Shown: positions 46,795-55,555 of the stretch, one piece after another
How positions within the stretch are numbered: position 1 is the first letter of the stretch
How the letters are laid out: the number at the start of each line of letters is the position of its first letter
Assembly: GCA_003281385.1 (NCBI GenBank)
Contig: QCCE01000007.1
Span: 1 to 64,000 of the forward strand
Origin: Prochlorococcus sp. AG-347-K17
GTDB taxonomy: Bacteria > Cyanobacteriota > Cyanobacteriia > PCC-6307 > Cyanobiaceae
Direction: 5' to 3'
Length of the DNA: 64,000 bases
Notes under the pieces: model-generated
What the model was told of the DNA's origin: nothing
What the model saw: only the letters and a program-made list of their open reading frames with translations
The model's database searches: none
Program-made: the position numbers and the translations under genes

Positions 46795-47466
46795 ATGCAG
46801 GCTGTAATTTTAACAGGTATAGTTGCAGGATTCGTGCATGTAATTAGTGGGGCTGATCATCTAATTGCAATGGCACCAGCAGCGATTAATAATCCCCAAA
46901 AAGCTCTTAAAAATAGTTTCTCATGGAGCTTGGGACACTCTTCAGGTATCCTCATGTTAGCTTTTCTAGCGATTTTTATTAAGGATATTACGCCATTAAA
47001 CAAATTTTCTAATATTGCCGAATTCCTTGTTGGGATTTCTCTTCTAATTGTTGGAGTATTTGCTATAAAAAATTCTTTTCAATTAAGTATCCACTCGCAT
47101 TCCCATAAGCATGAGAATGGAATTGCCCATCGTCACTTTCACTTTCATGTTAAGGAAGAAAAAAATAATAATAAGCACTCACATGCTTTGACTGGTTTAG
47201 GCTTGCTACACGGTATAGCTGGAGGTTCACATTTTCTTGCAGTTCTTCCTGCTTTCGCACTACCTATAACAAGCGCTTGCTTATATTTGATTTCATATTT
47301 GATTGGTTCACTAATAAGTATGAATCTTTTTACTTTTTTAATATCTTTTAGCACCTTTAAAGCAAGTCAAAAATTTATCATAAGATTAATAGCTGTAGCA
47401 GGAGGGCTTTCCTTTTCATTGGGATTATTTTGGATTCAAAGAAGTGCTTCTGTTTTTTTGAATTAA
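46795..47466 (+). CDS. Nickel permease-like protein (SodT candidate)
   Basis: A 223-residue membrane protein with about six transmembrane helices. Motifs include GADHLIAMAPAA and SWSLGHSSGIL, a histidine-rich loop (HSHSHKHENGIAHRHFHFH at residues 100-118), and GLLHGIAGGSHFLAVLPA. The first and the histidine cluster suit a UreH/NicO-type nickel or cobalt transporter. Its place opposite sodX and sodN suggests it supplies nickel for the superoxide dismutase, as proposed for SodT in marine cyanobacteria. Its 3' end overlaps sodX by 42 bases on the opposite strand. Confidence 0.82.
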   Translation: MQAVILTGIVAGFVHVISGADHLIAMAPAAINNPQKALKNSFSWSLGHSSGILMLAFLAIFIKDITPLNKFSNIAEFLVGISLLIVGVFAIKNSFQLSIHSHSHKHENGIAHRHFHFHVKEEKNNNKHSHALTGLGLLHGIAGGSHFLAVLPAFALPITSACLYLISYLIGSLISMNLFTFLISFSTFKASQKFIIRLIAVAGGLSFSLGLFWIQRSASVFLN

Positions 47467-47820
47467 AAAATTTTTTAATTTAGGAATAATTAATTTAGAA
47501 CTGAAAATCCCAATTATATTTTCATTATTGATTAATCCAAATTTATTACTATCATCGCTAAATTTGACATTATCGCCAAGAACCTCAATATTATTTTGAT
47601 GCACTGAGTTTATCCTTTTTATTAATTTTTTATTTTTAAGTGGATGAATAAAAATAACTATCTGTCGATTTTTAAGAATTGATTTATTTTTTTTATAATT
47701 TTTAAAAAATACAATATCGCCTTCTTTTAGGTAAGGTAACATGGAATCACCACTAATAATGGCGGTTTTTCTTAAGCCTAAAAAAAATAAAATTAAATCA
47801 AGAAAACTTTTGAAAATAAT
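47425..47820 (-). CDS. sodX: Nickel-SOD maturation protease SodX (start uncertain)
   Basis: Signal-peptidase-like (S26) protease thought to cut the SodN propeptide so that the Ni hook starts at histidine. The catalytic lysine is in KKLIKRINS and the family close is GDNVKFSDDSN. The only canonical start, ATG 47742, would delete the catalytic serine: in frame upstream the sequence reads FFLGLRKTAIISGDSM, the SGxSM serine motif, behind a hydrophobic anchor (FKSFLDLILFFLGL). No ATG, GTG or TTG exists between the stop at 47832 and 47742. I place the start tentatively at ATT 47820, just after the sodN stop, which gives 131 residues. It overlaps the convergent sodT by 42 bases. Confidence 0.85.
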   Translation of the reverse strand: MIFKSFLDLILFFLGLRKTAIISGDSMLPYLKEGDIVFFKNYKKNKSILKNRQIVIFIHPLKNKKLIKRINSVHQNNIEVLGDNVKFSDDSNKFGLINNENIIGIFSSKLIIPKLKNFLIQKNRSTSLNPK

Positions 47821-47825
47821 TCTGA

Positions 47826-48299
47826 TTAACTAGCTTTTACGAAAGCGTCTGATCTTCCTTTTGAAGCCCAGAAAATATTATGAATCTTTTCTACGTAACC
47901 CATGAGTTCTTCAGCTTGAGCTAAATCAATATTAACTTTGCATGCACTGCATAATTTAGCCGCCTTCCAAATGGTTTCATGTAAATCTGGATAAGTTTCT
48001 AAGTGAACTGGTTTAAAATAATCTGTCCATAAAATTAGAATTTCTTTCTTTGTTTCTTTTGCCTGCTCTTCTTTAACTGCAACATACCTAGAAAAAGTAT
48101 TACTGTATGTAGCCCACTCTGCTGAATCGGTACTAGAAGGAGCTTCTAGTGCAATAAGTTTTTTTGTCATTGATAAAACTGCTTCAGCTGCAACTCTCGT
48201 AGATGCGGGGTCGTAAACACCACAAGGACCATCGCAGTGAGCATGGACTGTCATTGGGGAATTTTTATCTAGAAAAGAATTGATGAATTTACTTAACAT
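47826..48299 (-). CDS. sodN: Nickel-containing superoxide dismutase
   Basis: Ni-SOD detoxifying superoxide. The Ni hook HCDGPCGVYDP starts at residue 21, so mature H1, C2 and C6 are H21, C22 and C26 and a 20-residue propeptide must be removed. The rest of the four-helix chain (RVAAEAVLSMTKKL, LILWTDYFKPVHLETYPDLHE, LWKAAKLCSACKVNI-type segments) fits the family; total 157 residues. Ni-SOD in place of Fe-SOD is a known iron-sparing trait of open-ocean cyanobacteria. sodX follows directly and the FKBP gene lies upstream on the same strand. Confidence 0.97.
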   Translation of the reverse strand: MLSKFINSFLDKNSPMTVHAHCDGPCGVYDPASTRVAAEAVLSMTKKLIALEAPSSTDSAEWATYSNTFSRYVAVKEEQAKETKKEILILWTDYFKPVHLETYPDLHETIWKAAKLCSACKVNIDLAQAEELMGYVEKIHNIFWASKGRSDAFVKAS

Positions 48300-48377
48300 T
48301 TCAAATATTTGGTGTTGTATATATATTACTTGGAGATTAACTAAATTGAAAAGTCTTCGATATTTTTCTTACTTAAT

Positions 48378-48950
48378 TTAATTGACTTTTAATAATTCAA
48401 CTTCAAATATTAAAGTCGCATTAGCAGGTATTACATTTCCAGCTCCTCTTGATCCGTATCCAAGTTCCGGAGGTATTGTTAATTTTCTTTTACCTCCAAC
48501 TTTCATGCCTGCTACCCCTTCGTCCCAACCTTTTATTACTCTTCCAGCACCCAAGGGAAAGCTGAATGGAGCCCTGCCGATACTGGTATCAAATTGTGTC
48601 CCGTCTTCTAGTGTTCCTGTGTAATTAACAGTAACTGTTTGCCCAGCACTAGCCTCATCCCCTTCCCCGTTGACGATATCTGCAATAATTAGACCACTTT
48701 CTGTAGTCCTTGAATTGTTGTCTGATGGTGTTTCTTCTGCCATAGCGAAAAGTATAGGATTTGGATCTGATGGGTCTAGTTCAAATAAATTTTTATTTGA
48801 GACATTTGATGATTTTGTAACAGGTGTTCTTTGAATTGACTGAGTTTTTGGTTCAGCAGCATTAACAACTTGAGGTGAATTAAATTGACTGAAAAGAGTT
48901 AATGAAACACAAAAAACAAAAACTGCAAAACTAATAAAGACTTCTCTCAC
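48378..48950 (-). CDS. FKBP-type peptidyl-prolyl isomerase, exported
   Basis: A 190-residue protein. The N-terminal part is a signal peptide or anchor ([19 protein letters not shown], about residues 5-23), then a linker, and the C-terminal 100 residues are a canonical FKBP domain: [52 protein letters not shown] and [13 protein letters not shown]. Proline isomerisation should occur outside the cytoplasm, perhaps in the thylakoid lumen. It lies upstream of sodN on the same strand; 78 bases separate them. It diverges from lnt. Confidence 0.94.
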   Translation of the reverse strand: MREVFISFAVFVFCVSLTLFSQFNSPQVVNAAEPKTQSIQRTPVTKSSNVSNKNLFELDPSDPNPILFAMAEETPSDNNSRTTESGLIIADIVNGEGDEASAGQTVTVNYTGTLEDGTQFDTSIGRAPFSFPLGAGRVIKGWDEGVAGMKVGGKRKLTIPPELGYGSRGAGNVIPANATLIFEVELLKVN

Positions 48951-49036
48951 TTAAATTTTGAAAGTTACTAGAAAATAGTCTACAGAATGAAGGTACAATA
49001 AATGGGTGATTATAAATTTAATTTCGTAATTTTAGA

Positions 49037-50524
49037 TTGTTAATCCCAACTCAAATTAAAATTTTAAGACAATATTTTTACCCTTGTTTAGGGGGGATTC
49101 TAGGCGGAATTTCCGTTTCAACTCACTTTTGGCTGATTTTTATGCCGATATCTTTATTTATTTTATGGAAGGGAAGTGAGAGAAAAATAGCAAATTTTTG
49201 GTGGGGTTTTTTCTTTATTCTAATAAGTCATTCATGGTTATATGATCTTCATCCATTGACATGGCTTGGTTTTTCATGGATTGCAAGTTTAATAATTACC
49301 ATTTCAATATTATTATTGTGTGCTTTTTTGGGTGGGATATTAGTTTATTCATGGGGTTTGTTGGTTGAAATGATTCTCTGGAAAGAGGATGTTTTTAAAA
49401 TGAAAATATTACCCTTAACAGTAAAAGTATTTTTTTTATCTTTGACTTGGGGGATTGGTGAATCGATACTTTCTCAAACGCCTTTTTTTTGGATAGGTTT
49501 AGGAGAGAGTCTTGTTCCAGGTGATATATATCTTGCTGGTTTGGCAAGATGGGTTGGCGCAAGTGGTTTATGCGTTTTGCAAATATTAATTGGATTTTGG
49601 ATTTTTTTTATTCACGGTAGATTTATAAGAAAACTTCACTTTAAAAAAATATTTCTTTCAGGACTTTTGGTTATTATTTTCCTACATTTATTTGGAGGTT
49701 CAATAATTCCAATTAAAAGAAATTATGAATATCCAGTAGCTATTTGGCAAACGAATATACCAACAAGAGAAAAAATAAAAATAGATGATGAATTTATTAG
49801 AGAAAAACAAGCTATTGCTCAAAAATATGCTTTATCTAATAAAGCAAAACTACTTGTTGCTCCTGAAGGAACTCTATCTAATAATTTTTATTTAACTGAA
49901 GAAATTAAGGTTAATACGTTGGCAGGAGGTTTCAGAAATTCGAATAATGAGTTAAGAAGTTCTTTATTAGGATTTCAAATTGGAGATAAATCTTTTACCT
50001 CTTTTATAGATAAAAATAGACTTGTACCATTAGGTGAAAAAATACCTAGATTTATAGATAGTTTTTCAAGTGGATTATCCTCAGTAGGAGGTATTCAACC
50101 AGGCTCTTATTCAAGATTTTTTGATCCTAAATTTACACAACCTCTTGCAGTGGCTATCTGTTATGAAATTAGTGATGGATTGAAAATAAGAAAGGCTATT
50201 AATAGCGGTGCAAAACTAATAGTAACTGCAGCAAATCTAGATCCCTATCCAACTAAGCTTTATGATCAATTTCTGTCTTTGGCAAGATTAAGAAGTATTG
50301 AAAATAAAAAAGATAATCTACTTGTGTCAAACACAGGTCCCTCAGGTTTAGTTCAAGATGATGGAAAAATAATTCAACTTCTAGATTTAAATGTGGAGCA
50401 AAATAAAATAGTGTTCCCTAATTTTTCATCCGATAAGACCTTCTACACAAAATTTGGAGATAAACCTATTTTGTTATTGTTTATATTTTTTATGGGATTA
50501 AATTTTTTTTGGAAAATTAATTAA
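49037..50524 (+). CDS. lnt: Apolipoprotein N-acyltransferase
   Basis: Membrane enzyme that adds the third acyl chain to lipoproteins. The N-terminal half has about six transmembrane helices, and the C-terminal half is a carbon-nitrogen hydrolase domain with the Glu-Lys-Cys triad: VAPEGTL (Glu), the lysine in [10 protein letters not shown] and the cysteine in AICYEISDG. At 495 residues it is of normal length. The start is TTG 49037, because the first ATG lies far inside. Its last eight bases overlap the convergent mnmA gene. The sequence is noticeably divergent in its membrane half. Confidence 0.93.
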   Translation: MLIPTQIKILRQYFYPCLGGILGGISVSTHFWLIFMPISLFILWKGSERKIANFWWGFFFILISHSWLYDLHPLTWLGFSWIASLIITISILLLCAFLGGILVYSWGLLVEMILWKEDVFKMKILPLTVKVFFLSLTWGIGESILSQTPFFWIGLGESLVPGDIYLAGLARWVGASGLCVLQILIGFWIFFIHGRFIRKLHFKKIFLSGLLVIIFLHLFGGSIIPIKRNYEYPVAIWQTNIPTREKIKIDDEFIREKQAIAQKYALSNKAKLLVAPEGTLSNNFYLTEEIKVNTLAGGFRNSNNELRSSLLGFQIGDKSFTSFIDKNRLVPLGEKIPRFIDSFSSGLSSVGGIQPGSYSRFFDPKFTQPLAVAICYEISDGLKIRKAINSGAKLIVTAANLDPYPTKLYDQFLSLARLRSIENKKDNLLVSNTGPSGLVQDDGKIIQLLDLNVEQNKIVFPNFSSDKTFYTKFGDKPILLLFIFFMGLNFFWKIN

Positions 50525-51674
50525 TTAATCCGCCACCTAACAAAATTTCTCCCTTATAAAAAACTGCAGCTTGTCCGGGAGTTACCGAACTTTGACTTTC
50601 TTCAAAAATTAATTTAAATGTTGTAGTTAGATTATCTACCTTTTTCAAAGGTATTAAAGTTCCTTTTACTGGATGACTTCTATATCTGATTTGTGCTTCT
50701 ACTTCTATCTCCTCCTTGGGTTCCTCGATTGAAACCCAGTTAACTTTGCTAATTATCGCTTCGCTATTAAATAGATCACTTTTATCTGCTACGTAAACTA
50801 TGTTTTTTACCCTGTCTAAACTTTTTACATATAATGGTTCTGGCCAAGCAATGCCCAAACCTTTCCTTTGACCTACTGTAAAGTGCTGAATACCATTATG
50901 CGTTCCAAGGACTTTCCCATTTACATGTACAATTTCTCCTTCTTTAGGTTCAATGTGTTTATCGATAAATATCTGCATTGATCCATAATGCTCAACTAAA
51001 CATAAATCTTGGCTTTCCGGTTTTTGAGCAGTTCTGAGACCTAATCTCAGGGCTTCCTTTCTTGTTTCTTCTTTTTTCATTTCACCTAGGGGAAATTCTA
51101 ATCTGCTCAATAATTCTTGTGAAAGAGAATAAAGAAAATAACTTTGGTCTTTGTTTTCGTCAGCACCTCTGAGAAGAAGGAAGTCCTTAAAAATAAAGCT
51201 CTTGCAATTAAGTCTTTTAGCATAAGATGATTTTTTTATCCTTGCGTAATGTCCTGTCGCAATATGAGTAAAGTCTTTTTTGTTGATTGCGTAATTAAGC
51301 ATCTCTTCGAACTTCACGTTCTTGTTGCACATTGAACATGGAAGTGGAGTGAATCCTTTCTCATAGCTTTCAGTAGTTTTTTTAATTACCTCTCTTTCGA
51401 AAATTTCTCTTGAGTCTATTATTTTATGATTAATTCCCAAATCTTCACAAAGACCAGCAGCATCTACTAATCCTTCAGAACAACAGGAGCCTTGTCCTTT
51501 CATTAGCCAAAGAGTGAGTCCCTCAACATTCCAGCCTCTTTCTACAAGAAGCGCGGCTGAAAGGGAACTATCAACACCACCAGAAAGACCCACAATAATA
51601 TTTTTTTTCTTTTTAGTTTTATTATTAGAAGAGAAAAAGTTATCTAATTTTTTATCCTTTTGTGTCTTTAACAT
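50517..51674 (-). CDS. mnmA: tRNA-specific 2-thiouridylase MnmA
   Basis: Thiolates U34 of tRNA-Lys, -Glu and -Gln. The PP-loop is [15 protein letters not shown], the active cysteine pair is in [13 protein letters not shown] and [14 protein letters not shown], and [21 protein letters not shown] and [20 protein letters not shown] follow. The C-terminal PseudoU-like domain ends [13 protein letters not shown]. At 385 residues it is of normal length. It converges with lnt and diverges from nnr across 46 bases. Confidence 0.96.
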   Translation of the reverse strand: MLKTQKDKKLDNFFSSNNKTKKKKNIIVGLSGGVDSSLSAALLVERGWNVEGLTLWLMKGQGSCCSEGLVDAAGLCEDLGINHKIIDSREIFEREVIKKTTESYEKGFTPLPCSMCNKNVKFEEMLNYAINKKDFTHIATGHYARIKKSSYAKRLNCKSFIFKDFLLLRGADENKDQSYFLYSLSQELLSRLEFPLGEMKKEETRKEALRLGLRTAQKPESQDLCLVEHYGSMQIFIDKHIEPKEGEIVHVNGKVLGTHNGIQHFTVGQRKGLGIAWPEPLYVKSLDRVKNIVYVADKSDLFNSEAIISKVNWVSIEEPKEEIEVEAQIRYRSHPVKGTLIPLKKVDNLTTTFKLIFEESQSSVTPGQAAVFYKGEILLGGGLIN

Positions 51675-51720
51675 GGAAGTTTAAATTTTTGACAAGTACT
51701 TCAATTGCTTTGTACTCATT

Positions 51721-53286
51721 ATGAACGAATTTGAATGGCCAACAATTGACTCTGAACATTTGATTGTTGATTCAAAGCAAATGTTGATACTAGAGAAAGA
51801 AATGTTTTCTGATGGGATGCCACAAGAAGCATTAATGGAAAAAGCTGGTATCCAAATTAGTAGATGGCTCTTAAAAAAGAAACCTCTTTTAAAGCATGGA
51901 ATAACTGTTTTTATAGGTCCTGGCCATAATGGTGGGGATGGTGCTGTAATAGCCAGGGAGCTTTTTTTAAAAGGTTTTTATGTCCAGGTATGGTGTCCAT
52001 TCCCGATAAAAAAAACATTAACAAATAACCACCTTAATTATCTTACATCTATTGGCGTCACAAAATTAGAAGAGCCTCCTGATGCAAACGGGAAAGAGCT
52101 TTGGATTGATGCAGTTTTTGGTAATAATCAAACAAGAAAAGTTGATAATAAATTAATTAAACTATTTAATCAAAAATTCTATTACAAATATGGCAAGGTA
52201 ATAAGTATTGATATTCCAACAGGATTATGTCCTGATAAAGGAGTGCCATTCTTTGATAACGCAGTAAAGGCAGACTATACCTTGGCCATTGGTCTTCATA
52301 AGATTGGGTTGACTCAAGATTCTGCTTTACCTTTTATTGGAGAATTGCACCATATAAATGTTGGGGTGCCTATCAGTAAACTGTCCAAAGTTGATAAAAA
52401 AATTTTTAAGGTTACTTACAAAGATGTAAAAAATATTGATTTACCTTCTTTACCAAAAAATTCCAACAAATATAAAAGAGGTAGAACATTACTAATTGCC
52501 GGAAGTGAAAAATACCCTGGTGCTGCTTACTTAGCATTAAAAGGGGCTATATCAAGTGGAGCGGGCTTTATCTCTGCTGTCCTGCCTGGGATAGTTGCTG
52601 AATCTATTTGGCAAGTTGCCCCAGAAATAGTTTTAAAAGAAACTATGCAATCTAACCATGATGGAAATGCATCTTTATTTAGTGCATTAAAGAATATTGA
52701 TTTTAGTTCATTTGATTCATTAGCTGTTGGTCCAGGAATAGGAATTGATAATGATGATTGGCAAAAATCAAGAGACTATCTTATGGCTTTTGAAGGATTA
52801 TTGATCTTGGATGCAGATGCACTTAATAGAATTTCGAAATCTAAGTTGGGGTCAAATTTCTTTTTAGAGAGAAAATTTAAAACATGGATTACACCGCATA
52901 GCAAAGAATTTCGAAGGTTATTCCCTAATTCCAAATCTGATACTAATTTAGGGCTAGCTCTTGATGCGGCAAAAAAATTTAATATTAGTATTTTATTGAA
53001 GGGAGCTAACAGCATAGTTGCTGATAATAAAAAAGCATGGCAAATCTTTGGAACAGATTCTCAGACAGCTCGAGCTGGACTGGGCGATCTTTTATCTGGA
53101 TTTATAGCTGGCAGTTCTGCGATTGATTTAACCTGCCGTAGAAATATAACAACAGATTTTTTTGCTAAATATGTACTTTTACATTCATTTGCTGCATCAA
53201 AGTGCAAAAAAGGGTCAAATGCTTCTGCTATTGGTGACGAATTATCAAAATTAATGAGAAATATAAAAATGAGACAAATATCTTGA
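51721..53286 (+). CDS. nnr: Bifunctional NAD(P)H-hydrate epimerase/dehydratase
   Basis: Metabolite repair enzyme for damaged NAD(P)H hydrates. The N-terminal YjeF_N epimerase part (about residues 10-220) has GPGHNGGDGAVIAREL and VISIDIPTGL; the C-terminal carbohydrate-kinase-like dehydratase part has PKNSNKYKRGRTLLIAGS, GPGIGI, LILDADALN, ITPHSKEFRRLF and TARAGLGDLLSGFIAG. The domain order and 521-residue length are typical of the fused bacterial protein. The start is ATG 51721. Confidence 0.95.
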   Translation: MNEFEWPTIDSEHLIVDSKQMLILEKEMFSDGMPQEALMEKAGIQISRWLLKKKPLLKHGITVFIGPGHNGGDGAVIARELFLKGFYVQVWCPFPIKKTLTNNHLNYLTSIGVTKLEEPPDANGKELWIDAVFGNNQTRKVDNKLIKLFNQKFYYKYGKVISIDIPTGLCPDKGVPFFDNAVKADYTLAIGLHKIGLTQDSALPFIGELHHINVGVPISKLSKVDKKIFKVTYKDVKNIDLPSLPKNSNKYKRGRTLLIAGSEKYPGAAYLALKGAISSGAGFISAVLPGIVAESIWQVAPEIVLKETMQSNHDGNASLFSALKNIDFSSFDSLAVGPGIGIDNDDWQKSRDYLMAFEGLLILDADALNRISKSKLGSNFFLERKFKTWITPHSKEFRRLFPNSKSDTNLGLALDAAKKFNISILLKGANSIVADNKKAWQIFGTDSQTARAGLGDLLSGFIAGSSAIDLTCRRNITTDFFAKYVLLHSFAASKCKKGSNASAIGDELSKLMRNIKMRQIS

Positions 53287-53425
53287 AAGAAACAATTTAA
53301 GAGAGTTATTTATAGTTTTAAACACATAAGTGTACAAATATTACTTGAAATCTGAAGCGCGCATTAAATATTTGGCTATTTCTTTAAAAGTGTAGGAGAG
53401 TTTTACTACCTAATTAGGTCAAAAA

Positions 53426-54367
53426 ATGGTTTCATCATTACCAACTCAATCAGAACAACCTAAAAGGAGAAATAATGATCCAATAAGTTGGTATTTGCAG
53501 AATATTGGGAGAGTTCCCTTATTAACGCCTGCGGAAGAGATTGAATTGGGCAACCAAGTCCAGAAGATGATGATTCTTACAGAAGATGGACAATTAAATG
53601 AAAAGATTAATGATTTTACAACTCAGCAAAAAAGAACGATAAAAATTGGAAGAAGAGCTAAAGAAAGAATGATGAAAGCTAATTTAAGATTAGTTGTCAG
53701 TGTGGCAAAAAAATATCAAGGTAAAGGTTTGGAGTTACTTGATTTAGTACAAGAAGGTTCTCTTGGTTTGGAAAGGGCTGTTGAAAAATTTGATCCGACA
53801 AGAGGATATAAGTTTTCTACTTATGCCTTTTGGTGGATTAGGCAGAGTATGACAAGAGCAATTGCATGTCAATCAAGAACGATCCGTTTACCTGTTCACT
53901 TAAGTGAAAGGTTAGCTTCTATAAGAAAAGTTAGTAGAGATTTAGCTCATAAGCTTGGTGCTATGCCAAGCCGAATTGAAATTGCAGAAGCAATGGAAAT
54001 TGATGTTGAAGAACTGGATTCTGTTTTGAGACAAGCCTTATCGACAAGTAGTTTAGATGCTCCAGTAAATGGTGATGATGGCAGGAGCTTTTTAGGTGAT
54101 TTGATTGCAGATAGTAATAATGAAGAACCTTTGGATCAAGTTGAACAAAAAATGCATCAAGAGCAACTTGGTAAGTGGTTAAGTCATTTAAGCGAGCAAG
54201 AACAACATGTTCTTAAATTGAGGTTTGGACTTGATGCAAATGAGAGACATACGCTTGCTGAAATTGGAAGATTATTGGAAGTTTCTAGAGAAAGAGTAAG
54301 ACAAGTTGAACTGAAGGCACTTAGAAAATTAAGAAATTTAACCAGAAAATTACCTAGTGGTATTTAA
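53426..54367 (+). CDS. Group 2 (RpoD-like) sigma factor
   Basis: RNA polymerase sigma factor of 313 residues. It has region 1.2 (PISWYLQNIGRVPLLTPAEEIE), region 2 (ANLRLVVSVAKKYQ, LELLDLVQEGSLGLERA, GYKFSTYAFWWIRQ, the -10 recognition helix), region 3 and region 4.2 (HTLAEIGRLLEVSRERVRQVE). It lacks the long region 1.1 of the primary sigma, so it is a group 2 factor, which in cyanobacteria adjust expression to light, stress or circadian time. A GGAG sequence about 29 bases upstream is too far from the ATG to act as a ribosome site. pdhA converges on it with one base between the stops. Confidence 0.94.
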   Translation: MVSSLPTQSEQPKRRNNDPISWYLQNIGRVPLLTPAEEIELGNQVQKMMILTEDGQLNEKINDFTTQQKRTIKIGRRAKERMMKANLRLVVSVAKKYQGKGLELLDLVQEGSLGLERAVEKFDPTRGYKFSTYAFWWIRQSMTRAIACQSRTIRLPVHLSERLASIRKVSRDLAHKLGAMPSRIEIAEAMEIDVEELDSVLRQALSTSSLDAPVNGDDGRSFLGDLIADSNNEEPLDQVEQKMHQEQLGKWLSHLSEQEQHVLKLRFGLDANERHTLAEIGRLLEVSRERVRQVELKALRKLRNLTRKLPSGI

Positions 54368-54368
54368 T

Positions 54369-55442
54369 CTAATCATCTGCCCAAATATATTTAGTTAATT
54401 CTTCTGAAGGGGGTTCAGGTGCTTCAATAGCATTTTTAACTGACTCCGATATCTCAGCATCAATTTTCTTTTCAATAATTTTTAATTCTTCTTCAGTAGC
54501 GAATTTACCGTCAATAATTTCTTTGGCCAATTTTTTAATAGGATCTCTTTTTCCCCAAAACTCTTTCTCTTTTTCAGATCTCAATTCATCTGGATCTGCG
54601 AGTGAATGCCCTCTAAATCTATAAGTTAAACATTCTAAAAGTGTGGGGCCTTCTCCTGCTCTAGCGCGCTCAATTGCTCTTTGTGCTGCTCCCCTTACTG
54701 CTAATACATCCATTCCATCAACTTCCTCGCCGTGCATACCAAAAGCAGACGCTTTTCTCCAGATTTCAGGATTACTTGTAGCTCTATCATGAGCCATACC
54801 AATAGCCCATTTATTATTTTCAACAACAAAAATTATGGGTAATTTCCACAACTGGGCCATATTTAAGCATTCAAAAAACTGCCCGTTATTGCAAGTCCCA
54901 TCCCCAAAGAATGCTGCAGTTACGGAATCACTATTAGTATTGCCAGCAACTTCCTTTTTGTATTTACTTGAAAAGGCTGCCCCCAAGGCAACTGGAATTC
55001 CCTCTCCAATAAATGCATATCCTCCGAGTAGGTGATGCTCTCTTGAAAATAAGTGCATGGATCCACCTCGGCCTTTGCTACAACCAGTAGATTTACCAAA
55101 AAGTTCACTCATTACTTCAAATGAGGGAACACCCGCACTTAGTGCATGAACATGATCGCGATAGGTACTACAAAACCAATCATGTTTCTTTCTCATGGCG
55201 CCAATTACTCCCGTACTTATAGCCTCTTGACCGTTGTATAAATGAACGAAACCAAACATTTTTCCCCTGTAATACATTTCTGCACACTTATCTTCAAACC
55301 TACGACCAAGCGTCATGTCTTCATAAAGGAATAATCCGGTTTCTCGATCTAATTCGGCTTTTTTTGTGTCTTGAAGATTTGAGATTCTCTCTACGTGTGT
55401 TTCCAAGAAAAATACCTTAACGAAGTTTTGATTTGTTAACAT
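54369..55442 (-). CDS. pdhA: Pyruvate dehydrogenase E1 component, alpha subunit
   Basis: Thiamine-pyrophosphate-dependent subunit that decarboxylates pyruvate. Visible are [37 protein letters not shown], the phosphorylation-loop-like region of DRATSNPE, and the TPP-binding motif [19 protein letters not shown] ending in [22 protein letters not shown] is the usual C-terminal motif. At 357 residues it is of normal length for the alpha form with a 20-residue lead. The beta subunit is not in the window; lpd (E3) is about 10 kb away. Confidence 0.96.
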   Translation of the reverse strand: MLTNQNFVKVFFLETHVERISNLQDTKKAELDRETGLFLYEDMTLGRRFEDKCAEMYYRGKMFGFVHLYNGQEAISTGVIGAMRKKHDWFCSTYRDHVHALSAGVPSFEVMSELFGKSTGCSKGRGGSMHLFSREHHLLGGYAFIGEGIPVALGAAFSSKYKKEVAGNTNSDSVTAAFFGDGTCNNGQFFECLNMAQLWKLPIIFVVENNKWAIGMAHDRATSNPEIWRKASAFGMHGEEVDGMDVLAVRGAAQRAIERARAGEGPTLLECLTYRFRGHSLADPDELRSEKEKEFWGKRDPIKKLAKEIIDGKFATEEELKIIEKKIDAEISESVKNAIEAPEPPSEELTKYIWADD

Positions 55443-55555
55443 TCTAAGCCGTGATGGGCGATTTTCATGATTTTTTTTAATAACTCTGTAAGACCATGTG
55501 AAAAAATTTTTTAACTTGATAAAATTTGTCTATGAATTTTCAATAGGATATTTGT

